Source: Curvibacter lanceolatus ATCC 14669
Lineage (GTDB): Bacteria > Pseudomonadota > Gammaproteobacteria > Burkholderiales > Burkholderiaceae_C
Length of the DNA: 64,000 nucleotides
Reading direction: 5' to 3'
Assembly (NCBI RefSeq): GCF_000381265.1
Contig: NZ_KB906255.1
Location: 108,495-172,494 of the forward strand
The notes beneath the pieces are model-generated. The model had not been told where the DNA came from. It ran no database searches and was given only the letters and a program-made list of their open reading frames with translations. The position numbers and the translations under genes were made by a program. The number at the start of each line of letters is the position of its first letter. Positions within the stretch are counted from its first letter, which is position 1. This document shows positions 27,815 to 36,675 of the stretch, piece by piece.

Positions 27815-28010
27815 GGTGGTGAAATCGGCCCTGTTGAAGCCGCAGACAGAGGTGGCCAAACAAGAAACCGGCGCCGTGGGCGCCAGGCCGGGGGGCCAAC
27901 GCCCCGGGAGGCGAGATTTTAACGGGCGCGCCCTGCCCACGCACCTACCGTGGCCAAAGACCAGGGCCTGTGGCCCTGGCCCCGGACGCTCAGCCCTCAC
28001 AATGTCGCCC

Positions 28011-28316
28011 ATGAATCAGCCCGTGTTTCACGTGAAACCAAGCCCTCCCCCAGCGCAATGCCGCCCCGGCTGCGGCGCCTGCTGCACCGCCCCGTCCATC
28101 TCCAGCCCCATCCCCGGCATGCCGCAGGGCAAGCCCGCCGGTGTGCCCTGCATCCAGCTCGACGCGCAGCAGCGCTGCCAGATCTTCGGCCACCCCGACC
28201 GCCCTGCCGTGTGCAGTCAGCTGCAACCCAGCCACGACATGTGCCGCGACAGCTGGGAGGCGGCCCTGCAAGGTTTGGCCGAACTCGAAGCGCTGACCCG
28301 GCCCGGCAGCCCCTGA
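28011..28316 (+). CDS. YkgJ-family cysteine cluster protein
   Basis: A small protein of about 101 residues (ATG 28011; 28002 also possible). It carries the CxxCxxCC-type cluster [13 protein letters not shown], with further cysteines in VPCIQLD, RCQIF, VCSQL and MCRDSW, as in the YkgJ/UPF0153 zinc- or iron-chelating family. The function is unknown. It is divergent from mnmG. Codons 5-10 are built from the third parS-like site. Confidence 0.8.
   Translation: MNQPVFHVKPSPPPAQCRPGCGACCTAPSISSPIPGMPQGKPAGVPCIQLDAQQRCQIFGHPDRPAVCSQLQPSHDMCRDSWEAALQGLAELEALTRPGSP
28024..28039. promoter_or_regulatory. parS: parS site, one mismatch (in the ykgJ-like gene)
   Basis: TGTTTCACGTGAAACC differs from the consensus only at the last base. 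It lies in the first codons of the cysteine-cluster gene, about 5 kb from parB. Confidence 0.88.
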
Positions 28317-28335
28317 ATCACCCCTCACCGGCCGA

Positions 28336-31300
28336 TCAAGCCCCCAGGCGCTGGCGCAACGCCTGCAGCAGACCCAGCGCCGCTTCGTGCTCGTAGCGCC
28401 GCACGCTCAGCTCCAGGCGCCCGGCCAATTCGGCCGACACCTGGGCCAGCGCCGGCAACAGGGGGCGCAGCAGCTCGTGGGCTTCGAAGCCCGCCTCGGC
28501 CAGGGTCCGCTCCAGCGCATCGAGTGCCGCAGCGTCCAGAGCGGGCAACGGGGCGACAGCATCCACGGGCGACGGCAGCGGCTTGTCCACCGGATCCTCC
28601 ACCTGCGCCAGCGGCAGCCAACGGGTCAAGACGGCATACAGCGTGGGCGGGTCCACCGGTTTGGCCACAAAGTCGTTCATGCCGGCGGCCAGGCAATTCG
28701 AACGCACCTCGGCAAAGGCATTGGCCGTCATCGCCACGATGGGCAGGCCGGCACAGCCCGGCAGGGCCCGCAGGTGCCGGGTGGCCTCCAGGCCATCCAT
28801 GCCCGGCATCTGCAGGTCCATCAGCACCAGGTCGGGCAAGGCCGGCAACCCGGCGCGCACCTGGTCCAGCGCGCTCAGGCCCGACTCGGCACAAATCACC
28901 TGCAGGCCGACCGAGCTCAGCAGCTCGCTGGCCACATCGCGGTTGATCGGGTTGTCCTCCACCAGCAACACCCGCGAGCCGGCAAACCGATGCTCAGGCC
29001 CCTGCCCGGCCACCCACTGCTCGGGCAGGGCCTGCACCGCCTCGCGCACCCGGCTGACCAGCAGCAGCAGGCAGTCCAGCAGCGAGGAGTAGGACACCGG
29101 CTTTTCCAGCACCACCGGCACCCCCAAGGCAGCCGCCTCGGACCGCAGGTGGGCATCGACACTGGCGCTGACCAGCAGGCAGGCCGGCCCCTGCCCTGCG
29201 GGGTGGGCCGCACGCAGGGCCCGCACGGTGTCCAGCCCATTCAGGCCGGGCATCAGCCAGTCGAGCAGCACCAGGGTGTAGGGGTCGCCGGCCTGCTCGG
29301 CCTGGGCCACCCGGGCCAGGGCCTGCTGGCCCGAATCGGCCACATCGGTGCGCAGGCCCAGCTGGCTCAGCATGTCGGCCAGCGCCTCGCGCGCCTCGGG
29401 CAGGTCGTCCACCAGCAAGGCACGCAAGCCGGCCAGCGGCTGCACCGAGGGGATGCTCACAGGGTTCTCGGCCTCCTGCAGCAACACCGTCACCCAGAAG
29501 CAACTGCCCTGCCCCGGCACGCTCTCCACCCCGGCCTCACCCCCCATCAGCTGCACCAGATGGCGCGTGATGGCCAGCCCCAGGCCGGTGCCGCCAAAAC
29601 GCCGCGTGGTCGAGGCATCGGCCTGCTCGAAGGCGCTGAACAGGTGGGGCAGGCGGTCGGCCGGGATGCCGATGCCGGTGTCACGCACCTCAAAGCGCAC
29701 CCGCAACGCACCGGCCGGCGCGCCGGGCTGCAGACGGGCGCGCAGCAGCACCGAACCCCGCTCGGTGAACTTCACCGCATTGCTCAGCAGGTTCAGCAGG
29801 GCCTGCGACAGGCGGGTCGGGTCACCCCGCAGGGTGCGGGGCAGGTGGTCAGTGTCCAGCACCAGCTCCAGGCCCTTGTCGCGCGCCGTCTCCGTCACCA
29901 GCGCACAGGTGCGCGCCAGCATGGTGTCGAGCGCAAAGTCGATCGATTCCAGGCTCAGCTTGCCAGCCTCGATCTTGGACAGGTCCAGGATGTCGTTGAT
30001 CAGGCTCAGCAGGTGGTGGGCGGCATCGTCGATCTTGCCCAGGCGCTCACGGGCCGAGGGGTCGCTCAGATCACGTCGCAGCAGGTAGGTCAGGCCCATG
30101 ATGGCATTCATGGGGGTGCGGATCTCATGGCTCATGTTGGCCAGAAAAGCCCCCTTGGCCCGGGCCGCCGACTCGGCCCGATCGCGCGCCAGCCCCAGCT
30201 CTTCATTGAGCTCCAGCAGGCGCTGCTCGGCCTGCTTGGAGCGGGTGATGTCGGTGGCCAGCACAAAAAAGCCGCGCACCTCGCCCTCGCGCCAGTCGGG
30301 CGTGTAGTGCAGCTGGGTGACAGCATGCACGCCGCTGGCACTGAGCTCCTCGCGCTCGAAGCGCTGCGGCTCACCGGCCAATGCGCCAAACACCTGGCGG
30401 TTGAAAGCCTGCAGGCGGGCCGGGCCGAAAATCTCTTCCATGCTGCGGCCCGTCACCTGCTCCTCACGCAGGCCGAACCAGTCGAGGTAGCCCTTGTTGA
30501 CAAAGCGGCAGCGCAGATCGCGCCCCCAGTAGGCCACGCGGCCCGGGATGTTGTCGGCCACCAGGCGCAGCAGCTGCTCGGCCTCGCGCAGGCCGGCATT
30601 CAGTTCACGCTGGCATGCCTCGGCGTCTTTCAGGGCCTGCACGTTGGTGGCAAAGAAGTAATAGCCCTGCACCACCCCGTCCTGCCAGTCGGGCAGGCGC
30701 TTGACCAGGAAGTGGGCTGAGCGCCCGGCCTGCCCAGGCATGTCGTAGTCACCGTTCAGCGTTTCACCCTGCAAAATACGCTCGATGAAGGGCCGCTGGC
30801 TCTGGTAGAAGGCCTCGCCCAGCACCTCGCTCACCGTGCGGCCCAGCACCTGGTCGGCCTGCTGGCCGAACCAGTCCAGGTAGGCCTGGTTGGCAAAGCG
30901 CAGCCGCAGGCTGCGATCCCAGTAGGCCACCAGCGCAGGCTGGTTGTCGGTCACGATCTGGGCCCGGGTCTCGCTGGCCAGGCGGGCCTGCACCGCCTGC
31001 TCCAGGGCCTGGGTGCGGGCCTCAACCAGCACCTCCAGGTGCTCGCGGTGGCGCACCAGTTCGGCCGCCGCGGCCCGGCTTTCGGTCACATCGGTGAACG
31101 AGACCAACACCCCTTGCAGGGCCTGGGTGGCCGGGTCGCGCAGGGGTTCGGCATTGACGTTGAGCCACAGCATCGCACCCTGCACATCAGGGTGCCCGGT
31201 CAGGCATTGGTGTACCGCCTGCCCGCCGCGCAACACCCGAGCCAGGGGCAGGTCCTCGGGGGCCAGGATGTTTCCGCCTTCGTCGCGGGCCTGCCAGTCT

Positions 31301-32079
31301 TTCGGGTTTGGAAAGCGCTGCTGCATGTCCTGCAGCGACAAGCCCAGGATGCGCTCGGCCGAGGGGTTGCAGGTGCGGATGCGGCCGTCGGGTGCAAACA
31401 CCATCACCCCTTCGGTCAGCGAGGACACCATGATCCGGTAGGCCGCTTCACTGTCATGCAGGCGTTGCAGCAGCCTGCTGCGCGCCCGCTCGGCCCGGTA
31501 GATGGCCACGCAAGCCGCCAATAGCAGCAGCAATGAGGCCAGCAGGCCGGCATCAAAAGCCAGGTCCAGGCGCTGCGACAAGGCCTCACTGTCCCGTCGC
31601 AACTGGTGATTCACGGCAGCCACCCCGGTGTCGAGGTGGTGCAGCGCCAGGCGCAGGGCCAGGCCCTGTTGCGGGCTGGCAGGCCCGGGCCCCGAGGCCT
31701 TCAAGACCTCCAATTGCTGGCGAAAGCGGGCCAGATCCTGCACCAGGTCCGGCACACCGGCGCGCTCCAGCACCGGCCCCACCGCAGCGACCGTGTACCC
31801 CGCCAGCGCCTGCGCGAGCAGGGCCTCACCGCGCGAGCGCTGCCAGGGGGAATCGGGGTCGCTGGCCAGCATCAGGTGCAACAGGCCCTGGTGCAGATCC
31901 TCACCCGCCTGGGCCAAGGCCTGCATCTGCTGCTGCGCCGCCGCCAGACGCTGCTGCTGATGCGCATGCAGGCCGGCCATGGCCAGGCAGATCAGCACGG
32001 CGGCCAGCCCGGCCAGCAGGATCCGCCGGGGCACGGGATCACGGGCCGGCACAGAGGTGGCGAGGCCGGTGGCGCTCAT
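28336..32079 (-). CDS. Hybrid sensor histidine kinase with PAS domains and two receiver domains
   Basis: A 1247-residue inner-membrane sensor. Two membrane helices (about 18-36 and 175-195) flank a periplasmic helical region. Three PAS domains follow at about 208-335, 375-485 and 505-615 (each with the VAYW/YLDWFG pattern in the last two). The phosphoacceptor is H651 in MSHEIRTPMNAI. ATPase motifs are LLNLLSNAVKF, DTGIGIP (800-806) and GGTGLGLAI (829-837). Receivers carry D940 (LLDWLMPG) and D1088 (LMDLQMPG). After residue 1180 there is helical sequence but no H-x-x-K-G phosphotransfer motif. It starts 3 bp after the HD-GYP regulator gene, so the two probably form one signalling operon. Confidence 0.9.
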   Translation of the reverse strand: MSATGLATSVPARDPVPRRILLAGLAAVLICLAMAGLHAHQQQRLAAAQQQMQALAQAGEDLHQGLLHLMLASDPDSPWQRSRGEALLAQALAGYTVAAVGPVLERAGVPDLVQDLARFRQQLEVLKASGPGPASPQQGLALRLALHHLDTGVAAVNHQLRRDSEALSQRLDLAFDAGLLASLLLLLAACVAIYRAERARSRLLQRLHDSEAAYRIMVSSLTEGVMVFAPDGRIRTCNPSAERILGLSLQDMQQRFPNPKDWQARDEGGNILAPEDLPLARVLRGGQAVHQCLTGHPDVQGAMLWLNVNAEPLRDPATQALQGVLVSFTDVTESRAAAAELVRHREHLEVLVEARTQALEQAVQARLASETRAQIVTDNQPALVAYWDRSLRLRFANQAYLDWFGQQADQVLGRTVSEVLGEAFYQSQRPFIERILQGETLNGDYDMPGQAGRSAHFLVKRLPDWQDGVVQGYYFFATNVQALKDAEACQRELNAGLREAEQLLRLVADNIPGRVAYWGRDLRCRFVNKGYLDWFGLREEQVTGRSMEEIFGPARLQAFNRQVFGALAGEPQRFEREELSASGVHAVTQLHYTPDWREGEVRGFFVLATDITRSKQAEQRLLELNEELGLARDRAESAARAKGAFLANMSHEIRTPMNAIMGLTYLLRRDLSDPSARERLGKIDDAAHHLLSLINDILDLSKIEAGKLSLESIDFALDTMLARTCALVTETARDKGLELVLDTDHLPRTLRGDPTRLSQALLNLLSNAVKFTERGSVLLRARLQPGAPAGALRVRFEVRDTGIGIPADRLPHLFSAFEQADASTTRRFGGTGLGLAITRHLVQLMGGEAGVESVPGQGSCFWVTVLLQEAENPVSIPSVQPLAGLRALLVDDLPEAREALADMLSQLGLRTDVADSGQQALARVAQAEQAGDPYTLVLLDWLMPGLNGLDTVRALRAAHPAGQGPACLLVSASVDAHLRSEAAALGVPVVLEKPVSYSSLLDCLLLLVSRVREAVQALPEQWVAGQGPEHRFAGSRVLLVEDNPINRDVASELLSSVGLQVICAESGLSALDQVRAGLPALPDLVLMDLQMPGMDGLEATRHLRALPGCAGLPIVAMTANAFAEVRSNCLAAGMNDFVAKPVDPPTLYAVLTRWLPLAQVEDPVDKPLPSPVDAVAPLPALDAAALDALERTLAEAGFEAHELLRPLLPALAQVSAELAGRLELSVRRYEHEAALGLLQALRQRLGA

Positions 32080-32082
32080 GCC

Positions 32083-33249
32083 TCAGCCCACCAGCACCCC
32101 ACCCAGGGCCTGGTACTTGGCGGCCACGGCGTCCTCGGTGTCGGCATGGCGCTCGGCCACGGCGCAGAACTCTTCAAAACGCGTGGCAAAAGCGGCCGCC
32201 ACATCGGGGTCGAAATGGCGCCCGGCCTCGGCCAGGATCATGTCGCGCGCCACCTCGAAGGCAAACGGCGGCTTGTACACCCGGCGCGAAATCAGGGCAT
32301 CGAACACATCGGCCAAGGCCATCAGGCGCGCCGCCACCGGGATGGCGTCACCGGCCAGCCCGTCGGGGTAGCCGCTGCCGTCCCAGCGCTCGTGGTGGTG
32401 CCGGGCAATCTGCTTGGCGCAGGCCAGAAAGTCGATGGGCGGGCCGCCCTCGTCCACCAGGTCCTGCTCGGCCCGCTCGATCGCCTGAGCACCCAGCAGC
32501 GCATGGGTCTTCATGAGCTGCCACTCCTCGGGCGTGAGCTTGCCCGGCTTGAGCAGCACATGGTCCGGAATACCCACCTTGCCGATGTCGTGCAGCGGCG
32601 CCGACTTGGCGATGCGCTCGATGCTGTCGGCGTCCAGCTCGGCCACAAAGCGCGGGTGCCGTGTCAGGTGCGTGGCCAGCAGGCGCACATAGCCCTGGGT
32701 GCGCAGCAGGTGGTTGCCGGTCTCGGGGTCGCGCGTCTCGGCCAGCCGCGCCAGCGCGTGGATGCTGATGTGCTGGATGCGCTGGTTCTCGGCCATGCGC
32801 CGGGCCACCTCGGCCTCCAGGCTCACATTGCGATCGCTGAGCAGATCCCGGGCACGCTTGAGCTCCAGCTGGGTCTTCACGCGGGCCATCACCACGGGCG
32901 GGCGCAAGGGCTTGGTGATGTAGTCCAGCGCCCCCAGGGACAGGCCCTGGGCCTCGTCGGCGGTGTCGTCCATGGCGGTCACGAACAGCACCGGGATGTC
33001 GCGGGTGAGGGGCTCGGCCTGCAGGCGGCGCAGCACCTCCAGCCCATCCATGCCCGGCATCATCACGTCCAGAAGAATCAGGTCGGGCCTGGGTGAGGAG
33101 GCCGCCAGACGCAAGGCCGCCGGACCCGAGTTCGCCACCCGCACGCGGTAAAGCGCCTGCAAGAGCTCCCCCAGCACGGTGAGGTTGTCCGGCAAATCAT
33201 CGACGACGAGCACCACCGGACGGGTGTCGCACGGTTCGCGCGCACTCAT
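32083..33249 (-). CDS. Response regulator with HD-GYP c-di-GMP phosphodiesterase domain
   Basis: A 388-residue RpfG-like protein. The receiver (residues 12-130) has D61 in LLDVMMPGMDG. The HD-GYP domain (155-370) has H220-D221 in LHDIGKVGIPD and the GYP motif at 293-295 in WDGSGYPDGLAG, plus the conserved HHHERW. It should hydrolyse cyclic di-GMP when phosphorylated. It is the first gene of the operon with the hybrid kinase, its likely phosphodonor. The start is ATG at 33249. Confidence 0.93.
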   Translation of the reverse strand: MSAREPCDTRPVVLVVDDLPDNLTVLGELLQALYRVRVANSGPAALRLAASSPRPDLILLDVMMPGMDGLEVLRRLQAEPLTRDIPVLFVTAMDDTADEAQGLSLGALDYITKPLRPPVVMARVKTQLELKRARDLLSDRNVSLEAEVARRMAENQRIQHISIHALARLAETRDPETGNHLLRTQGYVRLLATHLTRHPRFVAELDADSIERIAKSAPLHDIGKVGIPDHVLLKPGKLTPEEWQLMKTHALLGAQAIERAEQDLVDEGGPPIDFLACAKQIARHHHERWDGSGYPDGLAGDAIPVAARLMALADVFDALISRRVYKPPFAFEVARDMILAEAGRHFDPDVAAAFATRFEEFCAVAERHADTEDAVAAKYQALGGVLVG

Positions 33250-33383
33250 GGAAGCTTCCCCCTGACGGATGTTTTCGGACCATTATGGGCGTGTGCATAT
33301 AGTCTGAATAGCCTGTATTCACCTAGGGCTTCCAAGACTTGCACCGGTCCGGCCCACCCCGGCAAAAGCCCGGCCCATCTCGA

Positions 33384-34595
33384 CTAAGGCGACGTGCTCA
33401 AAGGCCGCTGCCGCCAGGCCAGCAAGGCCCCCACCCACAGCGCCAGCGCCGAGAACACCAGGCCCCGCACCAGCCCACCCGCCCCGTCGGCAATCCAGCC
33501 CACCGCCGTCGGCCCCACGATCTGCCCGGCTGCAAACACGATGGTGAAGGCGCTGATGCCGGCCGCCCAGCGCGAGGCCGGCAGGTTGTGGCGCACCAAG
33601 GCGGTGGTCGAGGCCACCACCGACAGGAACACCCCGCCGAACATCAGCCCCGACAGCAGCAAGGCCGGCCACCAGTCGCTCAGCGCCGGCAGCAGCGCCG
33701 CCACCCCCAGCAAGCCATTCAGAAAGGCCAGCGCGCCACCCCCGCGCGCGCGCTCCAGCAAGCCGGCCCAGAGCCGTGCCGAGGCCAGCACCGCCGCCCC
33801 CAGCAAGGCATAGAACAAGGTGATGCGTTCGGGCGCCACGCCCTGCTCGCGCAACAGGGCCACCACAAAGGTCATGTAGCCGATGTAGCCCACGCCAAAG
33901 GCGGTGTAGCCCGCCAGGGCCGGCCACAGCGGGCGCGGGTCGAAGCCCCGGCCTGTGGCCCCCACCGTGGCCGGCGGCAGCAAGGCCGCCAGGCGGCGCG
34001 CCGGCCACCACAGCGCCGCACTGGCCAGCAGGCTGACCGCCGCCAGCGCCCACCAGGCCCAGCGCCAGGCATGGGCCTCGTGCACGGCCTGCTGCAAAGC
34101 CTCGGGCACAGCCCAAGCCGACAGCGCAATGCCCCAGCCGGTGCCACCGTAGTACAGACCCAGCAACCAGCCCGAGCGCCCGGGCTGCAAGGCCCCCAGG
34201 CGCGCCGCCATCAGGCCGCCGGCAATGAACACCAGCGCGCTGGCCGCGCCGGCCAGCAGGCGCTGCACCAGCAAGGGCGCGGCTTCGGTGAAAAACCCGC
34301 TGCAGGCCATGAACAGGCTGGCCAGCAGCGCCCCGCCCAGCAGCACCCGCTCGGGCCCCTGACGGCGCAGCAGCCAGGGCGTGGCCAGGGCCCCCAGCAG
34401 GTAGCCCAGGGCATTGGCGGTGTTCATGGCGCCGGCCAGCGCATACGACCAGCCCAGGTCCTCGCGCATGGTGGGCAGCAGCAGGCCATAGGCAAAGCGG
34501 GTGATGCCCAGCGAGACCGCCGCCCCCAGCGACAGCGCCAGGGCCAGCAAGGTGGCGGGCAGGGCCGCAGGAGCGCCCAGGGTGGAACGCGGCAT
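33384..34595 (-). CDS. MFS transporter, YbfB/YjiJ family
   Basis: A 403-residue protein with about twelve hydrophobic helices. GITRFAYGLLLPTMREDLGWSYALAGAMNTANALGYLLGA is the family signature of YbfB/YjiJ MFS permeases. The start at 34595 puts the signature at helix 1. The longer frame upstream is unlikely. The substrate is unknown. It is divergent from the old yellow enzyme gene across 216 bp, which may contain a shared promoter. Confidence 0.85.
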   Translation of the reverse strand: MPRSTLGAPAALPATLLALALSLGAAVSLGITRFAYGLLLPTMREDLGWSYALAGAMNTANALGYLLGALATPWLLRRQGPERVLLGGALLASLFMACSGFFTEAAPLLVQRLLAGAASALVFIAGGLMAARLGALQPGRSGWLLGLYYGGTGWGIALSAWAVPEALQQAVHEAHAWRWAWWALAAVSLLASAALWWPARRLAALLPPATVGATGRGFDPRPLWPALAGYTAFGVGYIGYMTFVVALLREQGVAPERITLFYALLGAAVLASARLWAGLLERARGGGALAFLNGLLGVAALLPALSDWWPALLLSGLMFGGVFLSVVASTTALVRHNLPASRWAAGISAFTIVFAAGQIVGPTAVGWIADGAGGLVRGLVFSALALWVGALLAWRQRPLSTSP

Positions 34596-34811
34596 GGGTG
34601 TTGTCTCCGTACTTGTTATGACGCCACTGTAAGCGCGCCGGCAGCTCACTGCAGGGAGCGCACCGGGTCGCGAGGGCGACGCCGGCCCGCCCCATGCCCG
34701 CGACGGCTCTGGCATAAAACGCATGATCTTGCGCAAGCAAGCCCATTGCCGGCGCGCTACGCTGTGCCACCGTCTCTTGCGACCCCATCACCGCCCTTTT
34801 TCAGGAACCCC

Positions 34812-35909
34812 ATGAGCTCTCTGTTCGAACCCGTCCAGGCCGGCAGCCTGAAACTCGCCAACCGCATCGCCATGGCACCGCTCACACGCAACCGCGCCCC
34901 CGGCGCCGTGCCGGCGGCCATCACCGCCACCTACTACGCCCAGCGCGCCAGCGCCGGCCTGCTGATCACCGAGGCCACCGCCATCAGTCACCAGGGCCAG
35001 GGCTATGCCGACGTGCCCGGCCTGTATGGCGACGACCAGATCGAAGGCTGGAAGAAGGTCACCGCCGCCGTGCACGCCCAGGGCGGCAAGATCGTGGTGC
35101 AGCTGTGGCACGTGGGTCGGGTCTCGCACACCGACCTGCAGCCGGGCAACGCCGCCCCGGTGGCGCCGTCGGCCATCCGCGCCAACACCAAGACCGTGTT
35201 GATCAAGGACGGCGTGCCCGGCTTTGTCGAAACCTCCACCCCGCGCGCCCTCGAACTGAGCGAACTGCCCGGCATCGTTGACGACTACCGTCGCGCCGCC
35301 CGCGCCGCCATCACCGCCGGCTTTGACGGGGTCGAGATCCATGCCGCCAACGGCTACCTGATCGACCAGTTCCTCAAGACCGGCAGCAACCACCGCACCG
35401 ACGCCTATGGCGGCAGCATCGAAAACCGCGCCCGCCTGCTGCTGGAGGTGGTGGCCGCCATCAGCGCCGAGATCGGTGGCGACAAGACCGGCATCCGCCT
35501 CTCGCCGGTCACCCCCGCCAACGACGTGATCGATGCCGATCCACAGCCCCTGTTCGAGTACGTGCTGCGCCAGCTGGCCCCCTGCGGCCTGGCCTATGTG
35601 CACGTGATCGAGGGCGCCACCGGCGGGGCCCGCACCCTGCCCGATCGCCCCTTCGACTACGCCGCCGCCAAGGTCGCCTACCGCCAGGCTGGCGGCCAGG
35701 GTGCCTGGATGGTGAACAACGGCTACACCCGCGAGCTGGCCGATGCGGCCGTGGCGGGCGGCGCCGACATCGTGGCCTTTGGCCGCCCCTTCATTGCCAA
35801 CCCCGATCTGGTGGAGCGCCTGCGCCGCAACGGCCCCTACAACGAAGGCAACCGTGCCACCTACTACGGCGGTGGCGAAGCCGGCTACCTCGACTACCCC
35901 ACGCTCTGA
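34812..35909 (+). CDS. Alkene reductase, old yellow enzyme family (NemA-like)
   Basis: A 365-residue FMN TIM-barrel. MSSLFEPVQAGSLKLANRIAMAPLTRNRA starts the protein. Substrate-binding H177 and N180 and the proton donor Y182 lie in VEIHAANGYLIDQFL. RTDAYGGSIENRARLLLEV and GADIVAFGRPFIANPDLVERL complete the signature. It reduces activated C=C bonds, such as N-ethylmaleimide, enones and nitro compounds, with NAD(P)H. The start at 34812 follows an AGGAACC. It is divergent from the MFS gene. Confidence 0.93.
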   Translation: MSSLFEPVQAGSLKLANRIAMAPLTRNRAPGAVPAAITATYYAQRASAGLLITEATAISHQGQGYADVPGLYGDDQIEGWKKVTAAVHAQGGKIVVQLWHVGRVSHTDLQPGNAAPVAPSAIRANTKTVLIKDGVPGFVETSTPRALELSELPGIVDDYRRAARAAITAGFDGVEIHAANGYLIDQFLKTGSNHRTDAYGGSIENRARLLLEVVAAISAEIGGDKTGIRLSPVTPANDVIDADPQPLFEYVLRQLAPCGLAYVHVIEGATGGARTLPDRPFDYAAAKVAYRQAGGQGAWMVNNGYTRELADAAVAGGADIVAFGRPFIANPDLVERLRRNGPYNEGNRATYYGGGEAGYLDYPTL

Positions 35910-35987
35910 TCCAGCGCAGGCCACCGGGCCGGTGTCCGGCCCGGGCTAACATCGGGCCCGCACCCACAAGCGCCCCGCGAGAGCCCC

Positions 35988-36662
35988 ATGAGAATCCTGC
36001 TGATCGAAGACGACCCCCAGCTGAGCGAGGCCCTGGCCAGCTTTCTGCGCGCCAAGGGCTTTGTGGTCGACACCGCGGGCACGCTGGCCCAGGCCCGCGC
36101 CACCCTGCCGGCCGCGCACTGGGGCGCGGTGCTGCTCGACCTGCACCTGCCCGACGGCGACGGGCTCAGCCTGCTGCCCCTGCTGCAGCGCCAGCACCCC
36201 GACAGCAGCGTCATCGTGCTGACGGCACGCGACCAGATCACCGACCGCATCCGGGGCCTGGACGCCGGGGCCGACGACTACCTGGTCAAACCTTTTGACC
36301 CCGAAGAGCTGCTGGCCCGGCTGCGCGCGGTGGAACGCCGCCGGGGCGGCGCCAGCGGCCAGGGCGCCACGCTCACCCTGGGGGCCCTGAGCGTGGACCT
36401 GGCGCGCGACCGGGTGCGCGTCAACGGCCAGGCGGTGGAGCTCACGGCCAAGGAATGGGCGCTGCTGCGCGTGATGGCCAGCCGCCCCGAACGCATCCAC
36501 AGCCGCGAAAGCCTGCTCGACGCCCTGTACGGTTTTGACGACGACACCGACAGCAACACCCTGGAGGTGTTCATCAGCAACCTGCGCCGCAAGATCGGGC
36601 GCGAGCGCATCCAGACCCTGCGCGGCCTGGGCTACCGCCTGGCCGGCGACGCCGGGGCCTGA
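35988..36662 (+). CDS. OmpR-family response regulator (QseB/PmrA type)
   Basis: A 224-residue regulator: receiver at 1-115 with D51 in LLDLHLPDGDG, and a C-terminal winged helix ending in FISNLRRKIGRERIQTLRGLGYRLAG. It is followed 13 bp later by its histidine kinase, and that gene by an RND exporter operon, so metal-responsive control of the exporter is likely. The effector is unknown. Confidence 0.92.
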   Translation: MRILLIEDDPQLSEALASFLRAKGFVVDTAGTLAQARATLPAAHWGAVLLDLHLPDGDGLSLLPLLQRQHPDSSVIVLTARDQITDRIRGLDAGADDYLVKPFDPEELLARLRAVERRRGGASGQGATLTLGALSVDLARDRVRVNGQAVELTAKEWALLRVMASRPERIHSRESLLDALYGFDDDTDSNTLEVFISNLRRKIGRERIQTLRGLGYRLAGDAGA

Positions 36663-36675
36663 GGTTCTGACGCCC

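Noticed and set aside
33339-34811. A 490-residue N-terminal extension of the old yellow enzyme frame
   Set aside because: It overlaps the MFS transporter antisense and is low-complexity Gln/Pro/Arg. The enzyme family starts at MSSLFEPVQAG (34812).
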